Positions 51,751 to 60,030 of a DNA stretch of 64,000 nucleotides are shown piece by piece. The notes under the pieces are model-generated. The model had not been told where the DNA came from and searched no databases. It worked only from the letters and a program-made list of their open reading frames with translations. Source of the stretch: Paenibacillus durus (GTDB lineage Bacteria > Bacillota > Bacilli > Paenibacillales > Paenibacillaceae); the NCBI RefSeq assembly GCF_000756615.1, contig NZ_CP009288.1, forward strand, positions 2,914,001 to 2,978,000. The letters run 5' to 3'. The position numbers and the translations under genes were made by a program. Each line of letters begins with the position of its first letter. Positions within the stretch are counted from its first letter, which is position 1.

Positions 51751-53436
51751 TCAAATTTTAAAGCGGGAGATCAGCGATTGGAGGTTTCCCGCCATACTGT
51801 TTAGGGATTCGGCGGCGGAACGCATTTCCTCGCCGGAAGCCAATTGTTCCTCGGTTGCTGCGGCAATTTCTTGCGTGCCCGCCGAAATGTCGCTTGTTCC
51901 AATTCCTACGGTTTCCATCGTTTGCGATACGGCTGTGAACTGGCTGCGCACAAGCTGCGCCGAGCCGGAGATTTCCGACGTTTTGCCGGAAACCTCGCTT
52001 ATCGACCGCAGGATCTCTTGGAACTGATCCAAGCTGTGGCTCGTTATTTCGTTCCCTTCGGCGGTTCTGGCTTTGACGTCAGTCATGCTGCTCAGCGCCA
52101 GATTGGCGTTTTCGCGAATATTTCCGATTAATTCACTGATTTCTTTGGCGGATTCGGCGGAATACCCGGCCAGCTTTTTCACTTCCCCGGCCACTACGTT
52201 AAAGCCGCGGCCCGCTTCGCCCGCTCTTGCCGCTTCGATCGATGCGTTGAGCGCAAGCAGATGGGTCTGCTCGGAAATTTCGTTGATCAGCGAGGTAATC
52301 TCCGCGATCTTTACCGTCTGCCCGGAGAGCAGGGTTAATGTCGTATCCGCCTCGTCAACCGCCTGCTTGATATCATTCATTTTGTCACCCATTCGGGCAA
52401 TGGTCTGCTCGCCGGCACCGGCCCGCTCTTGCATGCTAAGCGAAGCGGAGGCCATATCGGAGGAGTGGAGAGAAATGGATTCGATCCTTTCCAGTGATTC
52501 GCGCGTCTGGCTAGCATTAACGGCAGCAAGTTTATTTTGCTCGAAAGCTCTGTCGGCAATGGTCTGCATGGATCCGGCGATAAGCTGTGATGTGGACCTG
52601 GACTGCTCGACGCTTGCGAAGAATTGCTGCGATACGGAAGAGAGATGATTAGTGGCTTCGCCGACTTTTCCGATGATATCCCTTAAGGAAGCTACAAAGG
52701 CATTGAAACTTCCCGCCAGCATGCCAAATTCATCATTTTGAGCAATATGTATTGTTCTTGTAAGGTCGGCTTCACCCGCCGCGATTTCATTCATCTGCTC
52801 ATTAAGCAATCTTAAAGGCTTCAAAATGATTCGCAGAAGCAAGATGGAGGCGGCTGTGCCAAGGATCACGCTTAAAACGGCGACCGCGAGCAAAATGGTT
52901 TGTGAGCGGGTCGAGTTTTCTTTAATTTGCCTCTCAACCGGGGCGGCCTCCTCTGCAAGAAGCTTAACCACCTTTTCAACGGCCGGATTTACATTTTGCT
53001 TCCGCAGGCTTCGCTCTTGATCGAAATGGACATTTTGGGCCTGCTGCACAGATCCGCTGCCGCGTAGGCGCACCATATCGCCGTTCAATTGGAACAGCTT
53101 TGATAGAGCGCTTTCGATCTCTTGCATCGCTGAGCCATACTTGCTCTTAAGAGCCGGGGCCATAGTTTGAAGCAGTTTGTTAATATAGTCGATCTTCGCT
53201 TGCATTTCCCCGGTAAATTCCGCCCCGCCGGTAAGCAAATATCCTCGCTCATCATTGGCCAGCCCGGCAAGCAAATATTGAACCTGCTTCATGTCCCGCT
53301 GCAGTTCATTTAGCTCCCGCAGCTCCTGCGCCTCATCCGCAATGGTACGGATTGATGTCACAGCCAAAGTACTGCTGCCGGTAAGCGCTGCAATCAGCAG
53401 CGCCACTAGTACGATTAATTTACTTCTGACTTTCAT
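51751..53436 (-). CDS. Methyl-accepting chemotaxis protein with CHASE3 sensor
   Basis: A 561-residue chemoreceptor. TM1 is LIVLVALLIAALTGSSTLAV. The outside domain (~25-185) is CHASE3-like, with the signature LLAGLANDERGYLLTGGAEFTGEMQAKIDYI. TM2 (TILLAVAVLSVILGTAASILLLRII) is followed by HAMP (LKPLRLLNEQMNEIAAGEADLTRTIHIAQNDEFGMLAGSFNAF). The signalling tip is EQTHLLALNASIEAARAGEAGRGFNVVAGEVKKLA. ATG 53436 is chosen because GGGAGG is seven bases before it. The ligand is unknown and there is no coupled gene. Confidence 0.94.
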   Translation of the reverse strand: MKVRSKLIVLVALLIAALTGSSTLAVTSIRTIADEAQELRELNELQRDMKQVQYLLAGLANDERGYLLTGGAEFTGEMQAKIDYINKLLQTMAPALKSKYGSAMQEIESALSKLFQLNGDMVRLRGSGSVQQAQNVHFDQERSLRKQNVNPAVEKVVKLLAEEAAPVERQIKENSTRSQTILLAVAVLSVILGTAASILLLRIILKPLRLLNEQMNEIAAGEADLTRTIHIAQNDEFGMLAGSFNAFVASLRDIIGKVGEATNHLSSVSQQFFASVEQSRSTSQLIAGSMQTIADRAFEQNKLAAVNASQTRESLERIESISLHSSDMASASLSMQERAGAGEQTIARMGDKMNDIKQAVDEADTTLTLLSGQTVKIAEITSLINEISEQTHLLALNASIEAARAGEAGRGFNVVAGEVKKLAGYSAESAKEISELIGNIRENANLALSSMTDVKARTAEGNEITSHSLDQFQEILRSISEVSGKTSEISGSAQLVRSQFTAVSQTMETVGIGTSDISAGTQEIAAATEEQLASGEEMRSAAESLNSMAGNLQSLISRFKI

Positions 53437-53558
53437 TTCCATTCCTCCCGGTCTTAATACTCTTATTTATATCGGGAGGTGTTACCCGCTTTGTTACACC
53501 ACAGTGCTGAAAGATTCGTCAAAGTTCTACCGTCATCCGTCCCGCTTCATGGCGTAAG

Positions 53559-54110
53559 CTACATCAGCTTCCAGTCTTCCTGCTCCTCGGTATATACGGA
53601 GACGAGCACAAGGGCGGTATCTTCCCCTATATTTTGGACCTTGTGGGGAGTGCAGGCATTCCAGCTAAAGGAGTCGCCTTCCTCCAGCACCGCCGCATCC
53701 TCCCCCTGCTCGGCAAGAATCCTGCCCCGAATAACCAGATGCGTCTCCTCGCCTTCGTGGGCGCGGGGAGCTTCGCCGGTGGATGACCCGGGAGGGAACT
53801 CGACGAGCACCATCCGCATATTTTTCGTTCTGCTCAAATGGAATACTTTTAATTGCTCGGGTCCGCTGGAAGTTTGCAGGCGTTCCTGCTTCCGCACGAT
53901 ATGCATTTTTTCTTCTTTTCGCAGCAGGAGGTAGGCCAGCGGCACATTGAGTGCCTGGGCGATGCTTTCAAGTGTCGTGATGGACGGGGAGGTCTTATTC
54001 GTCTCGACCTGGCTCATGAATCCTTGCGACAGCCCGGTCTGTTCGCATATTTGGGCGATTGTAATATTTTTGCGCTTGCGTATGGCGCGGATTGTGGAAC
54101 CGATATCCAC
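53559..54110 (-). CDS. XRE-family regulator with cupin domain
   Basis: A 183-residue protein. The N-terminal helix-turn-helix (residues ~1-65) reads IGSTIRAIRKRKNITIAQICEQTGLSQGFMSQVETNKTSPSITTLESIAQALNVPLAYLL. The C-terminal cupin_2 domain contains EAPRAHEGEETHLVIRGRILAEQ, ALEEGDSFSWNACTPHKVQNIGED-like strands and a metal- or ligand-binding His cluster. GTG 54110 follows GAGGTGAC. It is divergent from the DoxX/esterase/dioxygenase operon, so it is the likely regulator of that operon, with an inverted repeat in the shared control region. Confidence 0.93.
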   Translation of the reverse strand: MDIGSTIRAIRKRKNITIAQICEQTGLSQGFMSQVETNKTSPSITTLESIAQALNVPLAYLLLRKEEKMHIVRKQERLQTSSGPEQLKVFHLSRTKNMRMVLVEFPPGSSTGEAPRAHEGEETHLVIRGRILAEQGEDAAVLEEGDSFSWNACTPHKVQNIGEDTALVLVSVYTEEQEDWKLM

Positions 54111-54174
54111 AGGCAGTCACCTCGCTTGAAGTTATGTAGGGTTTCCAATATTTTAGCATTTTCGGCTGCGGAAA

Positions 54175-54275
54175 AACCAATTCAATTGAATAGGTACTAG
54201 GGAAATTGGTTAATAGATTACGAATAGTAAGAAACTATATTTATTATTGACAAAACGCATTTCTTCGATTATGTT
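54175..54275 (+). promoter_or_regulatory. Divergent control region: inverted repeat and doxX promoter
   Basis: AACCAATT (54175-54182) and AATTGGTT (54204-54211) form an inverted repeat. The palindrome TTCAATTGAA (54181-54190) overlaps the first arm. Downstream, TTGACA (54247-54252) and TATGTT (54270-54275) are 17 bases apart and point toward doxX. The repeat may bind the XRE-cupin protein. Confidence 0.55.
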
Positions 54276-54330
54276 TATTTACACAAAATAATAATTTGTA
54301 TTACTTATATTTCGAGAGGAGAAATGAATA

Positions 54331-54732
54331 ATGAAAAACACAGTGACGATTTTGATGAGAGTGGTATTTGGTGTCATTTTCCTGGCTCACGGGATCAGCA
54401 AGCTGCAAATGGGGCTCGGCAACGTAGCGGGATGGTTCGACAGCATCGGTCTTCCCGGATTTTTGGCTTATGTCGTGGCGTGGATTGAGCTCATTGGCGG
54501 GATCATGCTGATTCTGGGTCTGCTCACGCGCTACGTATCGGTGCTGCTGATTATCGTGCTCGTCGGCGCCATCTTTACCGCGAAGCTTCCTTCCGGCCTG
54601 CTTGGCAATGGGCAATCTGCTGGATATGAGCTGGATTTGGCCTACATCTTGATCGCTCTGTACCTGGCTGTTGCGGGCTCATCCGGCTTGTCACTGGACC
54701 GCGTACTCTTTCGCAAAGGCGAACAAAGCTGA
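54331..54732 (+). CDS. DoxX-family membrane protein
   Basis: A 133-residue protein with four hydrophobic helices and DoxX motifs: RVVFGVIFLAHGISKLQMGLGNVAGWFDSIGLPGFLAYVVAWIELIGGIMLILGL and, in the second half, YELDLAYILIALYLAVAGSSGLSLD. In B. subtilis, DoxX-type MhqP/CatD proteins belong to quinone and thiol-stress operons. The neighbours here, an MhqD-like esterase and an extradiol dioxygenase, fit that theme. It is translationally linked to the next gene by a TGATG overlap. Confidence 0.92.
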   Translation: MKNTVTILMRVVFGVIFLAHGISKLQMGLGNVAGWFDSIGLPGFLAYVVAWIELIGGIMLILGLLTRYVSVLLIIVLVGAIFTAKLPSGLLGNGQSAGYELDLAYILIALYLAVAGSSGLSLDRVLFRKGEQS

Positions 54733-55391
54733 TGGATATCCCATACGAATACAGTGTTGTACTGCCGGATGGCTATAAGGAGGGCGAGCGGTATCCGGTA
54801 CTGTTCGCTCTTCACGGGAAAGGCTCGAATGAGCAGGATTTGCTCGGTTTGGCAGCGCCGCTCAAGAGCAAGTTTATTCTGATCGGCATTCGCGGCGACC
54901 TGCCCTTGGGCCAAGGCTATCAATATTATGAGCTCCGAAGTCTCGGGAAACCGATTCGTGAAATGTTCGACCGGGCGGTTGTCCGGTTGGAAGCTTTTAT
55001 TGAATACGCTACGGAAAAATATGCGGTTGATCCCGCGCGGCGCTATGTGCTGGGTTTCAGCCAAGGGGCGATTCTGGCGATGACGCTTGCGCTTACCATG
55101 GGCGATAGAATCAAGGGAATCGTGGCGCTAAACGGTTATATCCCTGATTTCGTAAAGAAGGAATACCCGCACCGCAGCGTGATGAACATGTCCATTTTTA
55201 TCTCGCACGGCGAATTTGATCCTGTATTCCCGGTACTGATCGGCTATGAGACGGCGAACTATTTCAAGAACCTCAACGACCGTGTCGTCTTTAAGACCTA
55301 CCCTAGCGGGCATGAAGTGACTGGGTCGAACCGCCAGGAACTGCTGAGCTTTTTGCTGGAAGATAGTCTTGGCACACATGTAAAGGAGTGA
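54732..55391 (+). CDS. Alpha/beta-hydrolase, phospholipase/carboxylesterase type
   Basis: A 219-residue serine hydrolase (Abhydrolase_2). The oxyanion region is VLFALHGKGSNEQDLLGL, the nucleophile elbow is VLGFSQGAILAM (GxSxG), the Asp is in SHGEFDPVFP and the catalytic His is in YPSGHEVT. It resembles the MhqD group, which takes part in electrophile/quinone responses in Bacillus. Its start overlaps doxX by TGATG and its end lies six bases before the dioxygenase, so the three form one transcript. Confidence 0.92.
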   Translation: MDIPYEYSVVLPDGYKEGERYPVLFALHGKGSNEQDLLGLAAPLKSKFILIGIRGDLPLGQGYQYYELRSLGKPIREMFDRAVVRLEAFIEYATEKYAVDPARRYVLGFSQGAILAMTLALTMGDRIKGIVALNGYIPDFVKKEYPHRSVMNMSIFISHGEFDPVFPVLIGYETANYFKNLNDRVVFKTYPSGHEVTGSNRQELLSFLLEDSLGTHVKE

Positions 55392-55397
55392 ACCGAT

Positions 55398-56177
55398 ATG
55401 ATGCCGTCTTACTTTTTTGCACATGGAGCGCCGTCGCTTGTGATAGAAGACCATGAATATACCTCTTTCCTGAAAAATATTGCCGCCACGCTTCCGCGCA
55501 AGCCGAAGGCCATTGTCATCTTTTCCGCCCACTGGGAGCATAACGTCCAGCAGGTCAGTGCGGTTAACACGCATGGTACAATCTATGATTTCTCCGGATT
55601 TCCCGAGGAAATGTACCGGATGACGTACCCGGCTTCCGGGGACGCTTCGCTTAGCGAACAGGTATTGTCACTGCTGAACGAGGCGGGGATTCCAGCCGTG
55701 CCGGACACAAGCCGGGGGCTCGATCACGGCTCCTGGGCGGTGCTCAAGCTGATCTATCCGGATGCGGACATTCCCGTCGTGGCGCTGTCGGTGAACCGGT
55801 ATCTGGACAATGCGAAGCAGTACGAAATTGGTAAAGCGCTGGCGAAGCTGCGGGAGCAGGACGTTCTCATCATCGGCAGCGGCGGAATCGTCCACAATCT
55901 GCGGCAGATCAAGTGGGGCGCCGGAGCCGAATCCGTAGATCCATGGGCGCTGGAATTCGATACCTGGATAGAGAAGCGTCTGGAAGACTGGAGTTTGGAA
56001 GAATTATTCCGTTACCGGGAGCTTGCGCCATACGCCGAAAGGGCCGTTCCGACAAACGAGCATTTCATTCCGCTGCTGCTGGCGATGGGAAGCGGGGATG
56101 CGGTCCGGCAAGCGGAGCTTCTTCACCGAAGCTACCAATGGGGGAGCCTCAGCCTGACGGCGTGGCGGTTCAACTAA
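55398..56177 (+). CDS. Class III extradiol dioxygenase (DODA/YgiD type)
   Basis: A 259-residue non-heme metal dioxygenase of the LigB/DODA family. The metal ligands are visible: MPSYFFAHGAPSL (first His), FSAHWE (second His) and the later VLIIGSGGIVHNLRQIKWG. The acid/base region is DTSRGLDHGSWAVLKLIYPDADIPVVALSV, and FDTWIEKRLEDW, PTNEHFIPLL and LSLTAWRFN match DODA. It opens catechol-type rings such as 4,5-DOPA. In this operon it may remove catechol or hydroquinone stress compounds. GTAAAGGAGTGAACC is the start signal. Confidence 0.93.
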   Translation: MMPSYFFAHGAPSLVIEDHEYTSFLKNIAATLPRKPKAIVIFSAHWEHNVQQVSAVNTHGTIYDFSGFPEEMYRMTYPASGDASLSEQVLSLLNEAGIPAVPDTSRGLDHGSWAVLKLIYPDADIPVVALSVNRYLDNAKQYEIGKALAKLREQDVLIIGSGGIVHNLRQIKWGAGAESVDPWALEFDTWIEKRLEDWSLEELFRYRELAPYAERAVPTNEHFIPLLLAMGSGDAVRQAELLHRSYQWGSLSLTAWRFN

Positions 56178-56247
56178 GAAGAGAACGAAAATAAAGGCCG
56201 TTTCGCCCTCCGCCGACTGAGCCATTAACCTGAAAAATAGACTTGAA

Positions 56248-56292
56248 AAACTAATGTCATTAGTTTATATTAAAACTAACTGCATTAGTTTT
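56248..56292 (+). promoter_or_regulatory. Two palindromic operators upstream of yrdB
   Basis: A perfect 19-bp palindrome AAACTAATGTCATTAGTTT (56248-56266) and a related copy with 8-bp arms AAAACTAA/TTAGTTTT (56272-56292) lie centre-to-centre 25 bases apart. They look like repressor sites for a TetR- or MarR-type protein. Confidence 0.65.
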
Positions 56293-56343
56293 TGTTTTTT
56301 ATACGAAATTGCATTATTCAGTGGACAGGAGAGGAATGACATC

Positions 56344-56685
56344 ATGATTGAAATGCTGCAGATGCTTAACCTTGGGATTCGTTTTTTACTGGAACTGGTG
56401 GTCTTGATCATTTACGGGTTCTGGGGTTACCGGATCGGGTGGGGTGTATGGAGTCAGAGGGCGCTTTCCATTGGTCTACTGCTGGCTGCGGCTGTTCTCT
56501 GGGGATTGCTGGGCTCTCCCAAGGCAACTTATGCTCTGCCGGTCCCGCTGCATTCATTGCTGGAACTCCTGATGTTCGGTCTGCCGGTTATTCTGCTGCT
56601 GCGAATGAGTCACCCTGCACTTGCAGTGTTGTACGGAGCCGTGGCCCTCGCCAATAAGCTGCTAATGATATTCTGGAACCAGTGA
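56344..56685 (+). CDS. yrdB: YrdB/DUF2568 membrane protein
   Basis: A 113-residue protein with four helices, of the small YrdB family: LGIRFLLELVVLIIYGFWGYRIG, LSIGLLLAAAVLWGLLGSPKATYALP and LHSLLELLMFGLPVILLLRM. The length is as usual for the family, and its function is unknown. ATG 56344 follows AGGAGAGGAATGACATC. Paired operators sit about 50-95 bases upstream, and the marR gene starts 65 bases downstream. Confidence 0.88.
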   Translation: MIEMLQMLNLGIRFLLELVVLIIYGFWGYRIGWGVWSQRALSIGLLLAAAVLWGLLGSPKATYALPVPLHSLLELLMFGLPVILLLRMSHPALAVLYGAVALANKLLMIFWNQ

Positions 56686-56720
56686 AGGTTGACAGCGGAA
56701 ATTCGGCATGCTACATTTAG

Positions 56721-56732
56721 TTAGAATTCTAA
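56721..56732 (+). promoter_or_regulatory. MarR operator, copy 1
   Basis: The perfect palindrome TTAGAATTCTAA lies 17 bases before the marR start codon. The same 12-mer recurs before the MATE gene, which makes MarR autoregulation likely. Confidence 0.7.
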
Positions 56733-56749
56733 TCAAAGAAGGGAACAAA

Positions 56750-57193
56750 ATGGCACAAGAGGATGATCACAATTTCGAACATTTGATCCGCTCCATCGGC
56801 ATCCGGTTAAAAAGAAGAGCGGACCAGCGGCTGGCCGAGTACGGGCTAAATTCCCAACAGGGCAGAATGATCTCTTATATCTCCGCTAATGAAGAGAAGG
56901 GCATCATTCAAAAGGATTTGGAGCAGGTATTCCAGCGCAGGGGCGCGAGTATCACCAGCATGCTGCAGGGTTTGGAGAAAAAAGGATTTGTCGAACGCCG
57001 CGTAAGTCCGGATGACGAGCGTCAAAAACGGCTGTTCGTGCTGCCCCAAGGGAAAGAGTTAATCCGGGAGTTCGACAGGCTGTTTGCGGAATCCGAAGAG
57101 CTCATCAAGGGTGGTCTAAACCCGGGAGAGCAAGAGAATCTGTATAATCTGCTGCGGAAAGTGGACGCTTATTTAAGCGCGCAGCAGCTGTAA
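56750..57193 (+). CDS. MarR-family transcriptional regulator
   Basis: A 147-residue winged-helix repressor. It shows FEHLIRSIGIRLKRRADQRLAEYGLNSQQGRMISYISANEEKGIIQKDLEQVFQRRGASITSMLQGLEKKGFVERRVSPDDERQKRLFVLPQGKEL, in which the wing DERQKR is diagnostic. ATG 56750 has an AAGAAGGGA site. The next gene is a MATE exporter, and both starts carry the same TTAGAATTCTAA palindrome. This is therefore probably a drug-responsive repressor-exporter pair. Confidence 0.94.
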   Translation: MAQEDDHNFEHLIRSIGIRLKRRADQRLAEYGLNSQQGRMISYISANEEKGIIQKDLEQVFQRRGASITSMLQGLEKKGFVERRVSPDDERQKRLFVLPQGKELIREFDRLFAESEELIKGGLNPGEQENLYNLLRKVDAYLSAQQL

Positions 57194-57214
57194 GTTATTT
57201 TTTTCTCAATATAC

Positions 57215-57226
57215 TTAGAATTCTAA
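57215..57226 (+). promoter_or_regulatory. MarR operator, copy 2
   Basis: The second perfect TTAGAATTCTAA lies 21 bases before the MATE start codon, between marR and the exporter. It implies a separate repressed promoter for the exporter or a block to read-through. Confidence 0.7.
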
Positions 57227-57247
57227 TTAAAAATGGAGGCTGAAATT

Positions 57248-58621
57248 ATGAATGAACATTTAGAAGAACGGCAAGGCAATCTTTATTATTTGGAGCAGGC
57301 GCCGATTACCAAAGCCGTCGTCCATTTGTCGGTGCCTATGATGCTCGGTATGTCCGTCGGCGTCATCCAATCCATCACGAACGCTTTTTTTATCGGCAAG
57401 CTTCACAATACGTCCATGCTGTCCGCGGTAACGCTCGGGCTTCCGATCTTTACGATATTAATGGCGCTTGGGAATATGTACGGGGTTGGATGCGGGACTT
57501 ATATTTCGAGACTGCTAGGCGAAAAAAGAAACGACGAAGCGAAATCCGCCGCTTCCTTTGCGTTATACGGCAGCTTGATTACGGGGGCAATCGTCATTCT
57601 GCTGGCACTGCTGTTCATTCACCCGATCGTTCAACTGCTCGGCGCCGATGCCGACACTATCGGCTATACCCGGAAATATGCGGTGGCGCTGCTGGCGGGC
57701 AGTCCGCTGATCATCGCGAACTTCGCATTAGAGCAGGTAGTTAGGGCGGAGGGCGCTGCTGCGGTCTCAATGAAAGGGATGCTGATCTCTACAGCGGCCA
57801 ATTTGCTGCTCGATCCTCTGCTGATCCTGTACTTCGATCTGAACATTATCGGCGCCGCCGTATCCATGGCTCTGGCGAACGGGGTGTCCATCCTGTATTA
57901 TGTCTGGTATTTGCAGCGGAAGAGCGAAGTGCTGACGTTATCCATCCGAAGCTTCAAAGTGACGAAAGCGATCGTCTCGAATACGTTTAAAATCGGTATA
58001 TCCGAGCTGCTGCTGTCTGTGTTCCTTATCTTAACCACGCTGCTGCTGAACAACTTCTCGGTTCTTTACGGAGACCGCGTAGTTGCCGGGTTTGGCGTTG
58101 CTCTGCGCATTGTTCAGCTCCCGGAGTTTTTATGCATGGGGCTGTTTATGGGAATTATCCCTTTGTTGGCATACACCTATGCTGCAAAGGATATGGTCAG
58201 ATTTAAACAAGCGATCGGGACGACGGGTCTTTGCATCGGCCTCTTGATCATTGTTTTTTCCGGAATCGTATTTGCGTTCAGGACTCATGTCCTTCAGTGG
58301 TTCAGTACCGACGAGGGAGTAATCGGCACAGGAACCAAGATTTTGACGGCCATGCTGGTATCCTCCCTGTTTACGGGCTTTACCGGTCTATTCACCAGCA
58401 TATTTCAGGCGGCGGGTCAGGCCAGGCAGGCGGCTGTCATGTCCGTGACGCAGGGGCTCATCTTTATACCGGTAATTATCATAGCTCATCGATTCTTCGG
58501 TTTGAACGGCATCATCTGGTCGCTGACCGTGACAGAGGCTGCGACATGCGGAATAGGATTCGCGATGTTTGCTTTGCTGAACAAGAGTCTGAAGAAACAA
58601 CCGGTAATAGAAGTAATGTAA
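57248..58621 (+). CDS. MATE-family efflux transporter
   Basis: A 457-residue multidrug antiporter with twelve helices in two homologous halves. Typical stretches are ITKAVVHLSVPMMLGMSVGVIQSITNAFFIGKLHNTSMLSAVTLGLPIF, GNMYGVGCGTYISRLLGEKRNDEAKSAASFALYGSL, VRAEGAAAVSMKGMLISTAANLLLDPLLI and IFQAAGQARQAAVMSVTQGLIFIPV. It is closest in style to the DinF/NorM-like MatE group. ATG 57248 follows GGAGGCTGA. It is controlled by the MarR protein judging from the shared operator. Substrates are not predictable. Confidence 0.95.
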   Translation: MNEHLEERQGNLYYLEQAPITKAVVHLSVPMMLGMSVGVIQSITNAFFIGKLHNTSMLSAVTLGLPIFTILMALGNMYGVGCGTYISRLLGEKRNDEAKSAASFALYGSLITGAIVILLALLFIHPIVQLLGADADTIGYTRKYAVALLAGSPLIIANFALEQVVRAEGAAAVSMKGMLISTAANLLLDPLLILYFDLNIIGAAVSMALANGVSILYYVWYLQRKSEVLTLSIRSFKVTKAIVSNTFKIGISELLLSVFLILTTLLLNNFSVLYGDRVVAGFGVALRIVQLPEFLCMGLFMGIIPLLAYTYAAKDMVRFKQAIGTTGLCIGLLIIVFSGIVFAFRTHVLQWFSTDEGVIGTGTKILTAMLVSSLFTGFTGLFTSIFQAAGQARQAAVMSVTQGLIFIPVIIIAHRFFGLNGIIWSLTVTEAATCGIGFAMFALLNKSLKKQPVIEVM

Positions 58622-58663
58622 AAAAGGAGACAGCACAGCTGCTCCAACCAAGATATCGAAAAA

Positions 58664-58694
58664 AACCCATCCCCCCATTTGCGGAGGATGGGTT
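58664..58694. terminator. Hairpin after the MATE gene
   Basis: AACCCATCC (58664-58672) pairs with GGATGGGTT (58686-58694). An A-run on the left makes it a possible terminator for the convergent alcohol dehydrogenase gene too. Confidence 0.6.
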
Positions 58695-58747
58695 CGTCCA
58701 TATATGGTAGAGAGGAGGACGAGCGGGTTTAAGTACTGCTTACATCG

Positions 58748-59902
58748 TTACATGGCGTGCTCAAAAATCTCCATGATTTCATCTTGCGAGCCTTGGACCG
58801 GATTGGTGACGCCGCAAGCATCTTTCAGCGCATTCGCCGCCAGGATAGGGAAGTCTTCCCGCTTCACGCCCAGCGCCGACAGTCCGGACGGGATGCCGAC
58901 ACGCTCCGCCATCACCTCAATGGCATCTAGCGCAAGCGCCGCGCCTTTTTCCGCAGCGACGCCCTCGACATTTTGGCCGAGCGCCTGCGCCACATCCTTC
59001 AGCCGAGCTGCGGCTTTGGCTGAATTATACCGTTCTACATGCGGCAGAAGAATGGCGTTACAGACCCCGTGCGGCAAATTGTAGAAGCCTCCGAGCTGAT
59101 GCGCCATCGCGTGGACATAGCCAAGACCCGCGTTGTTAAACGCCATGCCGGCTAGGAATTCGGCATACGCCATCTGCTCGCGCGCTTCCTTGTCCGATCC
59201 ATCGTCTACGGCCCGAACGAGATAATCCCGGATAAGATTAATCGCTTTTAGGGCGCAAGCATCGGTAATCGGCGTCGCATTGGTCGAGACATATGCTTCG
59301 ATCGCATGTGTCAGCGCATCCATACCGGTAGCGGCGGTTAGGGACTTCGGCATTGCCATCATCAGATCGGGATCGTTGACCGCGATCAGCGGCGTCGTAT
59401 GCTTGTCGACAATCGCCATCTTGATATGGCGTTCCTCGTCGGTGATGATACAGAACATCGTCATCTCACTGGCCGTTCCGGCCGTTGTATTAATGGCGAT
59501 GAGCGGAGCGGCGGGCTGTGCGGACTTGTCCACGCCCTCGTAATCTCCGATTTCACCGCCGTTTCCGGCCAGCAGCGCGATTCCCTTGGCGCAGTCATGC
59601 GGCGAACCGCCTCCGAGTGAGACGACGCAGTCACACGCGGAATCTTTGTAGAGTTTCAGCCCCTCGCGAACATTCGTCACTGTGGGATTCGGCTGCGTTC
59701 CGCTGTATACAGCGGAGCCGATTCCATTTTGATTCAGCATATCCGTGACTTTAGCGGCAAGTCCGATGTCCACGAGCGGTTTGTCGGTAACGACAAGCGC
59801 TTTTTTATAACCAAGCTTATTGATTTCTACACCTGCGTCCGAGAGCGCTCCAGATCCCATCAGACTCATTCCCGGCATCATAAATTTCGCTTTACCTGAC
59901 AT
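58748..59902 (-). CDS. Iron-containing alcohol dehydrogenase
   Basis: A 384-residue group III NAD(P)-dependent dehydrogenase. It shows ALVVTDKPLVDIGLAAKVTDML, the nucleotide-binding GGGSPHDCAKGIALL (GGGSxxD motif), NTTAGTASEMTMFCIITDEE, DALTHAIEAYVSTNA and the metal-binding GYVHAMAHQLGGFYNLPHGVCNAILLPHVERYN with its His ligands. Length and motifs match the AdhB/YiaY/DhaT group, which handles ethanol, lactaldehyde or propanediol. The AraC-type regulator starts divergently 128 bases away and may sense the alcohol or its sugar precursor. Confidence 0.95.
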   Translation of the reverse strand: MSGKAKFMMPGMSLMGSGALSDAGVEINKLGYKKALVVTDKPLVDIGLAAKVTDMLNQNGIGSAVYSGTQPNPTVTNVREGLKLYKDSACDCVVSLGGGSPHDCAKGIALLAGNGGEIGDYEGVDKSAQPAAPLIAINTTAGTASEMTMFCIITDEERHIKMAIVDKHTTPLIAVNDPDLMMAMPKSLTAATGMDALTHAIEAYVSTNATPITDACALKAINLIRDYLVRAVDDGSDKEAREQMAYAEFLAGMAFNNAGLGYVHAMAHQLGGFYNLPHGVCNAILLPHVERYNSAKAAARLKDVAQALGQNVEGVAAEKGAALALDAIEVMAERVGIPSGLSALGVKREDFPILAANALKDACGVTNPVQGSQDEIMEIFEHAM

Positions 59903-60030
59903 TTCAGCACCTCGCTATTTGTTGGTTGGAAAATAATGTGATATCCTTGCTCTAATATTAAAATAAGGCTTCAAACGCCAAAAAACTAACCGTAACTGCG
60001 GTAAAATACACGAAACTTCTGGAGGATCGC

